A stretch of 64,000 nucleotides of DNA from Fictibacillus phosphorivorans (GTDB lineage: Bacteria; Bacillota; Bacilli; Bacillales; Fictibacillaceae), in the NCBI RefSeq assembly GCF_023715845.1, contig NZ_JAMBOR010000005.1, forward strand, positions 62,001-126,000, read 5' to 3'. The notes below the pieces were generated by a model that worked only from the letters and a program-made list of their open reading frames with translations, made no database searches and was not told the origin of the DNA. Each line of letters starts with the position of its first letter. Within the stretch, counting starts at the first letter, position 1. This document shows positions 8,300 to 16,172 of the stretch, piece by piece. Both the position numbers and the translations under genes were made by a program.

Positions 8300-9625
8300 A
8301 TGGGAATAATTGAAACCGATCTAGTAAAAGAGATCTACCCAAAAATGGTAGAGTGGCGAAGAGATTTTCACAAATACGCTGAATCCGGGTGGGTGGAGTT
8401 CCGTACGGCTTCACTAGTCGCAGCTCGTTTAGAAGAGTGGGGCTATGAGATTCTGGCTGGAAAAGAAGTTGTGGATGCAAAGGCAAGAATGGGATTGCCG
8501 CCCACGAGCTTTTTAAACGAACAGGAAAAGAGGGCGTTGGAGCAAGGCGCTGATCCGAAATGGCTGCCTGTTTTCTCCGGCGGTTTTACCGGTGTTGTCG
8601 CTACTTTAAAAACCAACAAGCCTGGACCTGTGATCGGACTGCGTTTTGATATGGATGCACTTGACATTCAGGAAGCGAAAAGTGAAGATCACCTTCCTCA
8701 TAAGGAGGGATATGATTCGATCAACCAAGGAATGATGCATGCTTGCGGACATGATGCCCATACTTCCATAGGCCTCGGGTTGGCAAAACTTTTGTCTCAA
8801 CTAAAAGATGAACTTTCCGGTACGATTAAACTCATCTTTCAACCGGCTGAAGAAGGGGTCCGCGGTGCGAAGTCGATGGTGGAAGCAGGTGCGTTGGATG
8901 ATGTTGAGGTATTTATCGCTTCTCATATCGGTACCGGCATTCCGGCGGGGCAAGTCGTAAGCGGGGCAAATGGCTTTCTTTCTACGACAAAAATCGATGT
9001 CACGTACAAAGGGAAAGCAGCGCATGCCGGCGGCAATCCTGAAGAAGGAAAGAACGCTCTCTTAGCGGCTGCTTCTGCTGTATTGAATCTTCACAGTATT
9101 CCTAGACATAGCAACGGCCAGTCGCGCGTAAATGTTGGCGTTCTTCAAGCAGGCAGCGGCCGAAACATCATCCCGTCAACAGCCGAGCTAAAAATTGAAA
9201 CACGCGGCGAGACATCAGAAATAAACGAGTATATCTTACAGAACGCCCTAAATATCATAAAAGGTTCAGCTGTCATGCATGATGTGGAGGTTACGTATGA
9301 GATTGTGGGTGAAGCGAAAACGAGTGATTCGAGTGAACCATTAAAAGCTTTTATTGAAGAGATCGCGTCAGACGTGGATAAAGTTGACTCTGTTTTAAGT
9401 GAATCACCGAACGCCGCAGGATCTGAGGACGCCACATACATGATGGACCGTGTAAAAAAGAACGGCGGGCTTGCTTCCTACGTCATTTTCGGCACAACTC
9501 TTGCCGCAGGGCATCACAACGAAAAATTTGATATTCAAGAAGACTCTATGATTATGGCAGTTAACTATTTATCCAAGTTCATTTTAAATATAGATCGATT
9601 AAAAAAGGATGAGGTGATTGGATGA
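8300..9625 (+). CDS. M20 amidohydrolase, AbgA-like (aminobenzoyl-glutamate hydrolase subunit A type)
   Basis: 441 residues, ATG after GAAAGGAAG. Motifs of the M20D peptidase/amidohydrolase group are visible: GLRFDMDALDIQE, MMHACGHDAHTSIG, FQPAEEGVRGA and the lid-domain YKGKAAHAGG. In the known AbgAB enzyme the two subunits together cleave p-aminobenzoyl-glutamate. This gene shares a four-base overlap with its partner and lies directly behind the transporter, so uptake and hydrolysis look coupled. The substrate remains inferred. Confidence 0.85.
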   Translation: MGIIETDLVKEIYPKMVEWRRDFHKYAESGWVEFRTASLVAARLEEWGYEILAGKEVVDAKARMGLPPTSFLNEQEKRALEQGADPKWLPVFSGGFTGVVATLKTNKPGPVIGLRFDMDALDIQEAKSEDHLPHKEGYDSINQGMMHACGHDAHTSIGLGLAKLLSQLKDELSGTIKLIFQPAEEGVRGAKSMVEAGALDDVEVFIASHIGTGIPAGQVVSGANGFLSTTKIDVTYKGKAAHAGGNPEEGKNALLAAASAVLNLHSIPRHSNGQSRVNVGVLQAGSGRNIIPSTAELKIETRGETSEINEYILQNALNIIKGSAVMHDVEVTYEIVGEAKTSDSSEPLKAFIEEIASDVDKVDSVLSESPNAAGSEDATYMMDRVKKNGGLASYVIFGTTLAAGHHNEKFDIQEDSMIMAVNYLSKFILNIDRLKKDEVIG

Positions 9626-11070
9626 AGACTGAAACAAAGGATTATGTCTCTGAGATTCATGCGTTCATCGAACAAAACCGGGAAAAATTCATCGGGATTA
9701 GCGATAAAATCTGGGACTATGCAGAAACAAGGTTTGAAGAATACAACTCGGCTGACCTGTTAGCCCAAGTGCTCGAAAAGGAAGGGTTCAACGTTGAAAG
9801 AGGAGTAGGCGGAATCAAAACAGCGTTCATCGCAACGTACGGAAGTGGAAAGCCGGTCATTTCTCTATTAGGTGAATTTGATGCACTCTCAGGATTAAGC
9901 CAAAAGGCAGGTGTATCCACTTATGATCCAGTTGTTGAAAACGGAAACGGTCATGGCTGCGGACATAACCTACTCGGGACAGCCCCATTAGCTGCAGCAG
10001 TAGCCGTTAAAAACTATATGGAGAAGCATAATGTAAAAGGAACAATTAAGTACTACGGCTGCCCAGGTGAGGAAGGCGGATCGGGCAAGACGTACATGGT
10101 GCGGGAAGGTTTGTTTGATGACGTAGATTGTGCGCTCACTTGGCATCCTGGTTCGTTTTCGGGAATCTTTTCGCTCTCAACACTCGCAAACTATCAAGTG
10201 TATTTCAAGTTTAAAGGGAAAGCCTCTCATGCCGCGAATTCCCCCCATCTTGGAAGAAGTGCGTTAGATGCGGTTGAGCTGATGAACGTTGGTGTGAATT
10301 ACTTGCGGGAACACATCATTCCAGAAGCGAGAGTGCACTATTCGATCGTGAACACTGGCGGTTTCTCACCAAATGTCGTACAGGCAGAAGCGGAAGTCCT
10401 CTACCTGATTCGTGCACCTAAAATGACTGATCTGAAGAATATATATGAACGAGTCGTCAATATTGCAAAAGGGGCAGCACTCATGACCGAAACTGAGATG
10501 GAGATCAAGTTCGATAAAGCGTGTTCGAACTACATCCCGAACCACGAACTCGGGAAGGTACTGCATGAAAATCTGGAGAGGTTTGGCCTGCCTAATTATG
10601 AAGAAAGTGAGATGAAGTTCGCAGAGGATATTCATCAAAAGATCACCCGTGACGACATCGAGAATACGAAGAATGAGATCGCTAAAACATCGGGCGAAGA
10701 ATTCACGACAGAACTTCAGTCACCTTTTTATCCAGAAATCGTTCCTTATCAGAAAACAAATGATGTCATGTTCGGATCTTCTGATGTAGGGGATGTCAGC
10801 TGGGTCGTTCCTACCGCGCAATTCTGGGGTTCAAGTTTTGTATTTGGAACACCCTTGCATTCATGGCAGCTCGTCGCACAAGGTTCAACACCAATCGGTC
10901 AAAAGGGAATGCTTCAAGCTGGAAAAGCGCTGGCCGGTTCGGCGATCGAACTTTTACAGAATAAAGAGCTTTTGGAACGTGCAAAGCAAGAATTCCAAGA
11001 AAAAAGAAAAGGTACTCCTTATGAATGCCCGATTCCCCCCGGGGTACACCCTTCTCCTTTAAAAAGTTAA
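9622..11070 (+). CDS. M20 amidohydrolase, AbgB-like
   Basis: 482 residues; ATG overlaps the previous stop (ATGA). Motifs: SLLGEFDALSGLSQ, GHGCGHNLLGTAP, GCPGEEGGSGKTYMV, the WHPG turn, FKGKASHAANSPHLGRSALD and near the end DVGDVSWVVPTAQFW. This matches subunit B of aminobenzoyl-glutamate hydrolase, a long M20 form distinct from AbgA. Length is normal for AbgB. It is the last gene of the operon and is closed by a hairpin. Confidence 0.85.
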   Translation: MKTETKDYVSEIHAFIEQNREKFIGISDKIWDYAETRFEEYNSADLLAQVLEKEGFNVERGVGGIKTAFIATYGSGKPVISLLGEFDALSGLSQKAGVSTYDPVVENGNGHGCGHNLLGTAPLAAAVAVKNYMEKHNVKGTIKYYGCPGEEGGSGKTYMVREGLFDDVDCALTWHPGSFSGIFSLSTLANYQVYFKFKGKASHAANSPHLGRSALDAVELMNVGVNYLREHIIPEARVHYSIVNTGGFSPNVVQAEAEVLYLIRAPKMTDLKNIYERVVNIAKGAALMTETEMEIKFDKACSNYIPNHELGKVLHENLERFGLPNYEESEMKFAEDIHQKITRDDIENTKNEIAKTSGEEFTTELQSPFYPEIVPYQKTNDVMFGSSDVGDVSWVVPTAQFWGSSFVFGTPLHSWQLVAQGSTPIGQKGMLQAGKALAGSAIELLQNKELLERAKQEFQEKRKGTPYECPIPPGVHPSPLKS

Positions 11071-11075
11071 TCAAA

Positions 11076-11106
11076 AAGAGCCAACTCAAACGGTTGGCTC
11101 TTCCTC
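11076..11106 (+). terminator. Terminator of the abg operon
   Basis: AAGAGCCAAC faces GTTGGCTCTT across a short loop, followed by a T-rich stretch. Confidence 0.8.
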
Positions 11107-11121
11107 TTATTTGAGAATCGG

Positions 11122-11277
11122 TCATAAGATCTTTGTAAGAAAGTATTGAACTTTATGTTCATGATAATCTATTTTCTTAAACAGATTTTCTTGTAGTTCT
11201 TTGTCTCTACAGCTCTTATAAAGAATGAAAAGATATTTAAGCATCATTCTGTGATATCGCATCTTTAAACTTGCCAC
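11122..11277 (-). CDS. Small basic protein, paralogue of the one at 30725 (unrecognised family)
   Basis: A frame too short for ordinary gene calling runs from GTG 11277 (or ATG 11262) to TGA 11124-11122, giving 51 or 46 residues. It matches the product of 30725-30883 residue by residue over its core: YHRMMLKY, then LYKSC(R)D, LQE and KIDYHE, against YHRVMLRY, LYHSCKD, LRE and KIDYHE. GGGGTG lies six bases before the GTG. Conservation of the protein while many codons differ argues for real translation. No signal peptide or membrane segment; probably a helical cytoplasmic protein. Function unknown. Confidence 0.6.
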   Translation of the reverse strand: MASLKMRYHRMMLKYLFILYKSCRDKELQENLFKKIDYHEHKVQYFLTKIL

Positions 11278-11414
11278 AAAGCACCCCGAAAAATAGACAT
11301 GTTTACTGGTTATATCGGCTCTTTTTACATTTGAATTATACCCTTTAATATCTATTTTCTCAAATATGCCATATGGGTCAATTTACCTACCACTAAATAT
11401 GTAGGAGGAACAGA

Positions 11415-12518
11415 ATGACCGAATTTAAATGCTATAAATGTCATAAGAGATTTAATGTGACCGAATGGATGTGGAAATGTGACTGTGGAGGAATGCTGGA
11501 CCTAGTAAAGGAAAAAGTGACGTTCACTCCAAAGAGTATTCAAACTAACCTTCCAACCATGTGGAGGTATTACGATGTGCTTCCGTTTACGAGTGTTGCG
11601 ACAACTTGGAAGTCCATCACCATGGGAGAAGGGTTTACACCGTTGGTTCAATTAGATGATGATGAACCCAACACTTTTGTAAAAGTCGACTATATGATGC
11701 CGACCTTATCTTTTAAAGACCGCGGTGCTGCTGTGTTAATAGCAAAGGCGAAAGAATTAGGTATAACAAAAGTAATAGCAGACAGCAGCGGGAACGCTGG
11801 AACCTCTATTGCCGCTTATGCGAGGCGCGCTGGAATTTCATGCACGATCTTTTTAAGCGATTCAACCTCTCCCAAAAAGATAGCCCAGATTAAGGCTCAC
11901 GGTGCAACGATCAGGTCGATCAAAGGAAACCGGGAAGATGTAGCTGCCGCTGCACAACAAGCACTAAAAGAAGAAAAGATATTTTATGCAAGCCACATAT
12001 ACAACCCTTATTTTTATGAGGGAACGAAAACATACGCTTATGAGATCTGGGAACAGATGCAAACGATGCCAGATACGCTCATCATCCCAGTCGGAAATGG
12101 CACCTTGTTGTTAGGCGCTTTTTACGGATGTAAAGAGTTGATGGAAAACGGAGTAATAGAAAGGATACCGAAGATCGTCGCAGTTCAAGCAGAAAACTGT
12201 GCGCCGCTAGCCAAAGCTTTTTTTAAAAATGAAAAAACAGCTAAACCTGTAGAGAACGCCGGAACACTAGCAGAAGGGATTGCGATTGCAAAGCCTGCAC
12301 GGTCTGCTCAAATTCTAGAAGCAGTGAGGGCAACCGGCGGTGAGTTTATCACCACTTTTGAAGAAGAGATCACTTCAGCACGAGTTGCGCTTGCAGACAA
12401 AGGTTTCTATGTAGAACCAACCACAGCAGCCAACTATGCGGGATACCTAAAGTACAAGAGAATGTCTGACGAAGTGATTGTGATTCCCTTATGTGGTGCG
12501 GGAATTAAGACTTCCTAA
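11415..12518 (+). CDS. Threonine-synthase-like PLP enzyme with N-terminal zinc ribbon
   Basis: 367 residues. A four-cysteine ribbon (Cys6, Cys9, Cys22, Cys24) precedes a fold-type II PLP domain with the Schiff-base lysine in TLSFKDRGA (Lys101), the substrate loop SSGNAGTS and the phosphate-binding PVGNGTLLLG. This arrangement is that of the archaeal-type threonine synthase group, which converts O-phospho-L-homoserine to threonine. The gene stands alone, without hom or thrB beside it, so it may be an extra copy or a relative with another beta/gamma-replacement activity. CCTAC (11393) can pair with GTAGG (11401) at the ribosome site. Confidence 0.75.
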   Translation: MTEFKCYKCHKRFNVTEWMWKCDCGGMLDLVKEKVTFTPKSIQTNLPTMWRYYDVLPFTSVATTWKSITMGEGFTPLVQLDDDEPNTFVKVDYMMPTLSFKDRGAAVLIAKAKELGITKVIADSSGNAGTSIAAYARRAGISCTIFLSDSTSPKKIAQIKAHGATIRSIKGNREDVAAAAQQALKEEKIFYASHIYNPYFYEGTKTYAYEIWEQMQTMPDTLIIPVGNGTLLLGAFYGCKELMENGVIERIPKIVAVQAENCAPLAKAFFKNEKTAKPVENAGTLAEGIAIAKPARSAQILEAVRATGGEFITTFEEEITSARVALADKGFYVEPTTAANYAGYLKYKRMSDEVIVIPLCGAGIKTS

Positions 12519-12549
12519 TCCGTTAATAAAAAATTTATATTCAATGGTC

Positions 12550-12588
12550 AAAAGGAGAGCCCCTTTGTGTAGGTGGCTCTCCTTTTAT
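12550..12588 (+). terminator. Terminator after the threonine-synthase-like gene
   Basis: AAAAGGAGAGCC (12550-12561) pairs with GGCTCTCCTTTT (12575-12586). Confidence 0.85.
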
Positions 12589-12605
12589 GTTTCACTCATT
12601 AAAAT

Positions 12606-12792
12606 GTTCTTTAAAAAGAACATAAAAAGATAATAATCAATGTAATTTAAAGAAAATGGAAGATAATTAGTAAAAAAGTACTCTTAAAAGAACAAATATC
12701 ATCGAAAATGAGACTTTTTTAACTGGGAATTATGTTCTATAATAGCGACATAAACGTTCTTTAAAAAGAACATAGATTATTTCTTAAAGAAC
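12606..12792. promoter_or_regulatory. SinR-type operator cluster and promoter of the first matrix operon
   Basis: Two perfect 16-bp dyads GTTCTTTAAAAAGAAC stand at 12606-12621 and 12756-12771. A degenerate copy (GTACTCTTAAAAGAAC) is at 12678-12693 and a half site ends at 12792. A -10 box TATAAT at 12738-12743 is overlapped by a further GTTCTAT half site, so repressor binding would cover the promoter. The -35 is weak. The known SinR consensus is GTTCTYT in inverted pairs. Confidence 0.8.
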
Positions 12793-12812
12793 TGAAAACG
12801 GAAGGTGAAAAA

Positions 12813-13640
12813 ATGTATCCGAAGCGAGCTGATAGATTGAAGAAGAAAAGAAATCAAGCTTTTAAAAAGGTAGCCATAACATGCAGTCTTTTTGCGTTTA
12901 GCATATATGGGATTTCGAACATAGCTTCAGATACATATGCTTTTTTTTCAGATAAAGAAGAAGTAACGGCGAGCTTTTCGGCAGCTAGAATTTTTCCGGA
13001 CTATGCAAAAGAATTAACAGATAACGTAAAAGATTATTCAAATGAATCCTCTAGAATGCTCATTCAGATCAACCAGTTACTTATTAAAAATAAAAATGCA
13101 GAGCAGCTGGAGAATGCTATAGGTAAAGCTCAAAGCATTCGGAATCAAATGACAGATGCGGTTGAAAACGCGAATGCTTCCATTAAAATTCTTGAAGACC
13201 ATCTTCAATTGGAAGAGAAAGACGTTCGAAACGGAATTGAAGGGTCAACAGAAGTCAGGAATTACATAAAAACTGCTCTTGATATTGCAAAGCGAGAATT
13301 GGCAACCATCAATAACGACATATTGTCTGCAGATTCGGCTCTTAAGGGTGCTGAGAAAAAATTAATACAGTTAAAAGCAGATGAAGAAAAAGCTAGAAAA
13401 GAAGCGGAAGAGAAAGGCAGAAAAGAAGCGGAAGAAAAGGCTAAGAAAGATACAGAGGAAAAAGCAAAGAGAGATGCTGAAGAAAAGGCTAAGAAAGATA
13501 CAGAGGAAAAAGCAAAGAGAGATGCTGAAGAAAAGGCTAAGAATGATGCAAAGGAAAAAACGGATGAAGGTGAAGCTGGAACTCCACCCACAACTGATGA
13601 CTTAACAGCAGATGAGCCAGTGAAGGAGGAAGAAAAATAG
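12813..13640 (+). CDS. DUF4047-like secreted protein with SipW-type signal peptide and coiled-coil tail
   Basis: 275 residues. A basic start and hydrophobic stretch (residues 20-38) lead to TYAFFSDKEEVTASFSA, the FSD-type context that follows cleavage by SipW in TasA/CalY proteins. The body is helical; residues from about 190 form a Lys/Glu/Ala-rich repeat (EEKAKKDTEEKAKRDA, twice) and an acidic, Pro/Thr-rich end. It resembles the DUF4047 proteins that accompany sipW and calY in Bacillus. It is first in the operon, one base overlapping sipW, directly behind SinR-type operators. A role in matrix assembly is inferred. Confidence 0.7.
   Translation: MYPKRADRLKKKRNQAFKKVAITCSLFAFSIYGISNIASDTYAFFSDKEEVTASFSAARIFPDYAKELTDNVKDYSNESSRMLIQINQLLIKNKNAEQLENAIGKAQSIRNQMTDAVENANASIKILEDHLQLEEKDVRNGIEGSTEVRNYIKTALDIAKRELATINNDILSADSALKGAEKKLIQLKADEEKARKEAEEKGRKEAEEKAKKDTEEKAKRDAEEKAKKDTEEKAKRDAEEKAKNDAKEKTDEGEAGTPPTTDDLTADEPVKEEEK
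13440..13535 (+). repeat. Two perfect 48-bp tandem repeats inside the DUF4047-like gene
   Basis: The unit beginning GCTAAGAAAGATACAGAGG at 13440 is repeated exactly at 13488, with a decayed third unit after 13536. Each encodes 16 residues of charged coiled coil. Exact identity suggests recent copy-number change. Confidence 0.9.
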
Positions 13641-14215
13641 TGAAAGCATTAAAGTGGTTCAACCATTTAATTACGATAGTACTTTCGATTCTATTAGTGG
13701 CTATGGCATTAAGCGTGATTATTTCAAGAGCTTCAGGTGGCGAACCTCAAGTGATGGGTTATCAACTGAAAACCGTTCTATCTGGTTCCATGGAGCCAGG
13801 CATAGAAACAGGTTCCATTATTGCCATCAAACCCGGTGGAGACATGACCCGTTTTAAAAAAGGGGATGTTATCACATTCAAAGCATCTGAAGAAAAGTTG
13901 ATTACGCACCGTGTTCAGGAAGTGAAAGGCACGGGAGAAAACACTCAGTACATCACTAAAGGTGATAACAATGATGCAGCCGATCTAGATCCAGTGTTAG
14001 CAGCAAATGTAGTCGGTGAGTATAAAGGATTCACGATTCCTTACGTTGGCTATCTCTTAAGTGGCGCACAATCCAAACTAGGAGCTTTATTATTGTTAGT
14101 TTTACCAGGTTTACTATTACTTCTGTATTCTGGTTTTACGATTTGGAGTGCGATTAAAGAAGTAGATGTAAGTAAAAAAGTGGAGGCGACTAAAGAAACA
14201 CCTACAACCAATTAA
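13640..14215 (+). CDS. sipW: Signal peptidase I of the SipW (ER-type) class
   Basis: 191 residues, GTG start overlapping the previous stop. A membrane segment near residues 10-28 precedes the catalytic serine in LSGSMEPG (Ser50). The usual bacterial lysine is replaced by His90 in LITHRV, which defines the ER-type SipW class; GDNNDAADLDPV follows, and a second membrane segment lies near residues 148-170. SipW removes the special signal peptides of TasA/CalY-type fibre proteins. It sits between two candidate substrates, the DUF4047-like protein and CalY. Confidence 0.93.
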   Translation: MKALKWFNHLITIVLSILLVAMALSVIISRASGGEPQVMGYQLKTVLSGSMEPGIETGSIIAIKPGGDMTRFKKGDVITFKASEEKLITHRVQEVKGTGENTQYITKGDNNDAADLDPVLAANVVGEYKGFTIPYVGYLLSGAQSKLGALLLLVLPGLLLLLYSGFTIWSAIKEVDVSKKVEATKETPTTN

Positions 14216-14312
14216 TTAATGAGGTTGAAATTCCGTATCGATAACCGTCTTTACGGGTTCAATATAAAAAATTGTACATACCCGAAAAAAGGGTGAAAGG
14301 GAGGAAATAGGA

Positions 14313-14933
14313 ATGAGTTTGAAAAAGAAATTAGGTCTTGGGGTAGCATCAGCAGCACTTGGTTTATCTTTAATCGGTGGGGGGACGTATGCTTACTTTA
14401 GTGATACTGCAGTAACGAATAATACTTTTGCAGCTGGTAAACTTGATCTTGCAGCAAATCCAACTAGAATTTTTGATGTAGATAATTTAAAACCAGGAGA
14501 TACAATGTTCCGCGTGTTTGAACTTCAAAATAAAGGTACGTTGAACATTAAAAATGTCATTTTAGATACAACCTATGAAGTTAAAGATGCAAAGGGCGAT
14601 AATGCTGATGCAGATTTTGGAAAGCATATTCGAGTTAACTTTATGGTTAACGCAGATAAAGCACCATTACTAAACCCAGCTGCTGGAGTAGTAGTATGGG
14701 AAACAACTCTTGCTGAATTACAAGATATGTCTCCAGAAGTAGTTAAAGATAAAATGGAACGTATCTTTGGAGACAGATGGGGAACTAAAGGGTTAGTTAC
14801 TGGTTCTAGTGACTGGCTAGGAGTTGAGATGGAGTTTGTTGACAATGAAGATAATCAAAACGTATTCCAAGGAGACTCATTAAAACTTAAGTGGGAATTC
14901 ACTGGGAACCAAACAAATGGTGAAGAAAGATAA
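14313..14933 (+). CDS. calY: CalY/TasA-family camelysin, biofilm fibre protein
   Basis: 206 residues with a SipW-type signal peptide (LSLIGGGTYAYFSDTAVTN) and the family features FAAGKLDLAANP, LKPGDTMFRVFELQNKGTLN and a C-terminal LKLKWEF strand. This is the M73 camelysin/TasA group whose members polymerise into matrix fibres; the protease activity once assigned to camelysin is disputed. ATG follows AAAGGGAGG, and the 97-bp gap after sipW contains only a weak stem. A strong terminator follows, so this is probably the abundant product of the unit. Codon choice looks like that of a highly expressed gene. Confidence 0.9.
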   Translation: MSLKKKLGLGVASAALGLSLIGGGTYAYFSDTAVTNNTFAAGKLDLAANPTRIFDVDNLKPGDTMFRVFELQNKGTLNIKNVILDTTYEVKDAKGDNADADFGKHIRVNFMVNADKAPLLNPAAGVVVWETTLAELQDMSPEVVKDKMERIFGDRWGTKGLVTGSSDWLGVEMEFVDNEDNQNVFQGDSLKLKWEFTGNQTNGEER

Positions 14934-14951
14934 TTTCAGTAATATTCAAAG

Positions 14952-14980
14952 AGGTGGGAAAGCAATACTCCCACCTTTTT
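14952..14980 (+). terminator. Terminator after calY
   Basis: AGGTGGGA (14952-14959) pairs with TCCCACCT (14969-14976), followed by Ts. Readthrough into the LPQTG gene would make it a low-stoichiometry partner. Confidence 0.85.
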
Positions 14981-15021
14981 GTGATAAGGTACCTCTATGA
15001 CGCAGATTGAGAGGTGAATCT

Positions 15022-15726
15022 ATGAAACTTAATTCAATCAAATTTAAACTTATTTTGATTTATAGCTGCCTAATTCTTATTGTAGCAGTCTTCATCCCTA
15101 TCGGAAACACAGGTGCCGACTCCAGCACGCCAGAAATCAAAATTGATACTTTTCCAGACAGTGTCTTATTTGATATCAAGGATTTCAAACCTGGAGACTG
15201 GGCGCCACGTGAGCTAACCATACAGAATAACGGCAATAAGGATTTTTCTTATAACATTCAATCACGTATGAAGACAGGATCCGAGAAACTCTTTAATCAA
15301 TTTCAACTTAAAATTGAAGATGCATCTGGTAGGGTGTATCAAGGTTCGTTAAAAGACTTCAAAGGAATAAATCCACGTCCTTTAGCATCTTTTTCAGAAG
15401 AAAAATTAATTGTAACCGTTGAATTTCCGTACATATCTGGAAACGAGTTTCAAGGTTTAGAGACGAAAGTTGAATTCGTTGTCTATGCGGAAGGCAAGGA
15501 TGAACCACCAACGACAGGTATAGATAACCCTGATGAACGTGAAGTGACCTCTCCACCTAGCAATGACAATGAAAACCTGCCATCTAAAGAAACAGGTTCA
15601 CTTCCGCAAACAGGGGAAGACAATCCGATTTATGTGATTCTATCAGGACTATTTATCACATTAGCGGGCCTTGCATTATTGCTTATGAAAAAATCAATTC
15701 TGCCAAATCCTTTTAAGAGAGTTTAG
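15022..15726 (+). CDS. LPXTG (LPQTGED) cell-wall-anchored TasA-like accessory protein
   Basis: I choose ATG 15022 (after GAGAGGTGAA) over the in-frame TTG at 15007. The 234-residue product has a signal segment ending near GNTGADS, a TasA-like beta domain (FDIKDFKPGDWAPRELTIQN; the KPGD motif is shared with CalY), a Pro/Asn-rich wall-spanning stretch, LPQTGED, a hydrophobic segment and a basic tail. Sortases cleave such motifs and attach the protein to peptidoglycan. The only sortase gene seen is at 21115. A wall anchor for the CalY fibre is the natural inference. Confidence 0.8.
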   Translation: MKLNSIKFKLILIYSCLILIVAVFIPIGNTGADSSTPEIKIDTFPDSVLFDIKDFKPGDWAPRELTIQNNGNKDFSYNIQSRMKTGSEKLFNQFQLKIEDASGRVYQGSLKDFKGINPRPLASFSEEKLIVTVEFPYISGNEFQGLETKVEFVVYAEGKDEPPTTGIDNPDEREVTSPPSNDNENLPSKETGSLPQTGEDNPIYVILSGLFITLAGLALLLMKKSILPNPFKRV

Positions 15727-15762
15727 GATGAAACAAACGATTACTAGATTTACTAATAAGAG

Positions 15763-15825
15763 CTAGCTGTTGGACGGGTACACTGCGTTAATCATGCAGC
15801 ATCTCCAAACAGCTAGTTTATTTTT
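15763..15825 (+). terminator. Terminator after the LPQTG gene
   Basis: CTAGCTGTTGGA (15763-15774) pairs with the arm TCCAAACAGCTAG ending at 15816, followed by TTTATTTTTG. The loop is unusually long, about 29 nt. Confidence 0.7.
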
Positions 15826-15839
15826 GTGCCTTCAATTGA

Positions 15840-16163
15840 ATCTTCACGGTACGTGTTCTTTTATTTTGTTACACGTTCGCGCAAGATGACCCTCGTTTCG
15901 CTCAAAATCCGCGAGTTACGCTCAGAATCGCCGAGTTACGCTCAAAATTCCATATCTTCGCTCAGAATAGGTCTCTTTTCGCTCAAACTTGCTATATCAG
16001 GTCCTACAATGAACTAAAAACAGCCCTTTGGCAGTCATTTTTGTTTAGACACTTACAAAGTCGTGCGTTTTGATTCATCAAAACGTCCTTTTTTCTCTTA
16101 TTTAATATAAAAAAAGAGGCTCGAACTCAAAAGCTATTACACTTTTGAGCCAGCCCCTCTTTC
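15840..16163. repeat. Copy A of a duplicated ~320-bp intergenic element with a 20-nt phased array
   Basis: This stretch matches 30403-30724 along its whole length: CACGGTACG start, TTACACGTTCGCGCAAGATG, five CGCTCA cores at 15899, 15919, 15939, 15959 and 15980 (plus a CGCGCAA at 15878), then GATTCATCAAAAC and a closing terminator stem. It sits between the convergent LPQTG and inhA genes. Apparent short reading frames over it are not supported. Confidence 0.85.
16109..16162 (-). terminator. Terminator of inhA, the 3' end of repeat copy A
   Basis: On the minus strand AAAGAGGGGCTGGCTCAAAAG pairs imperfectly with CTTTTGAGTTCGAGCCTCTTT, followed by a T run. The stem also works from the plus side. 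Confidence 0.8.
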
Positions 16164-16172
16164 TCATTCCAC

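Noticed and set aside
12606..12771. GTTCTTTAAAAAGAAC dyads as transcription terminators
   Set aside because: The stems are A/T-rich with only two G-C pairs and no loop or T run, and a real terminator already lies at 12550.
13262..13591. Minus-strand frame rich in Ser, Ala and Phe
   Set aside because: Mirror image of the Lys/Glu repeat of the DUF4047-like gene.
15826..16017. 63-codon plus-strand frame, and its counterpart at 30395-30607
   Set aside because: Both merely cross the two copies of the duplicated element; the 20-nt period is not a multiple of three, and no start signal is seen.
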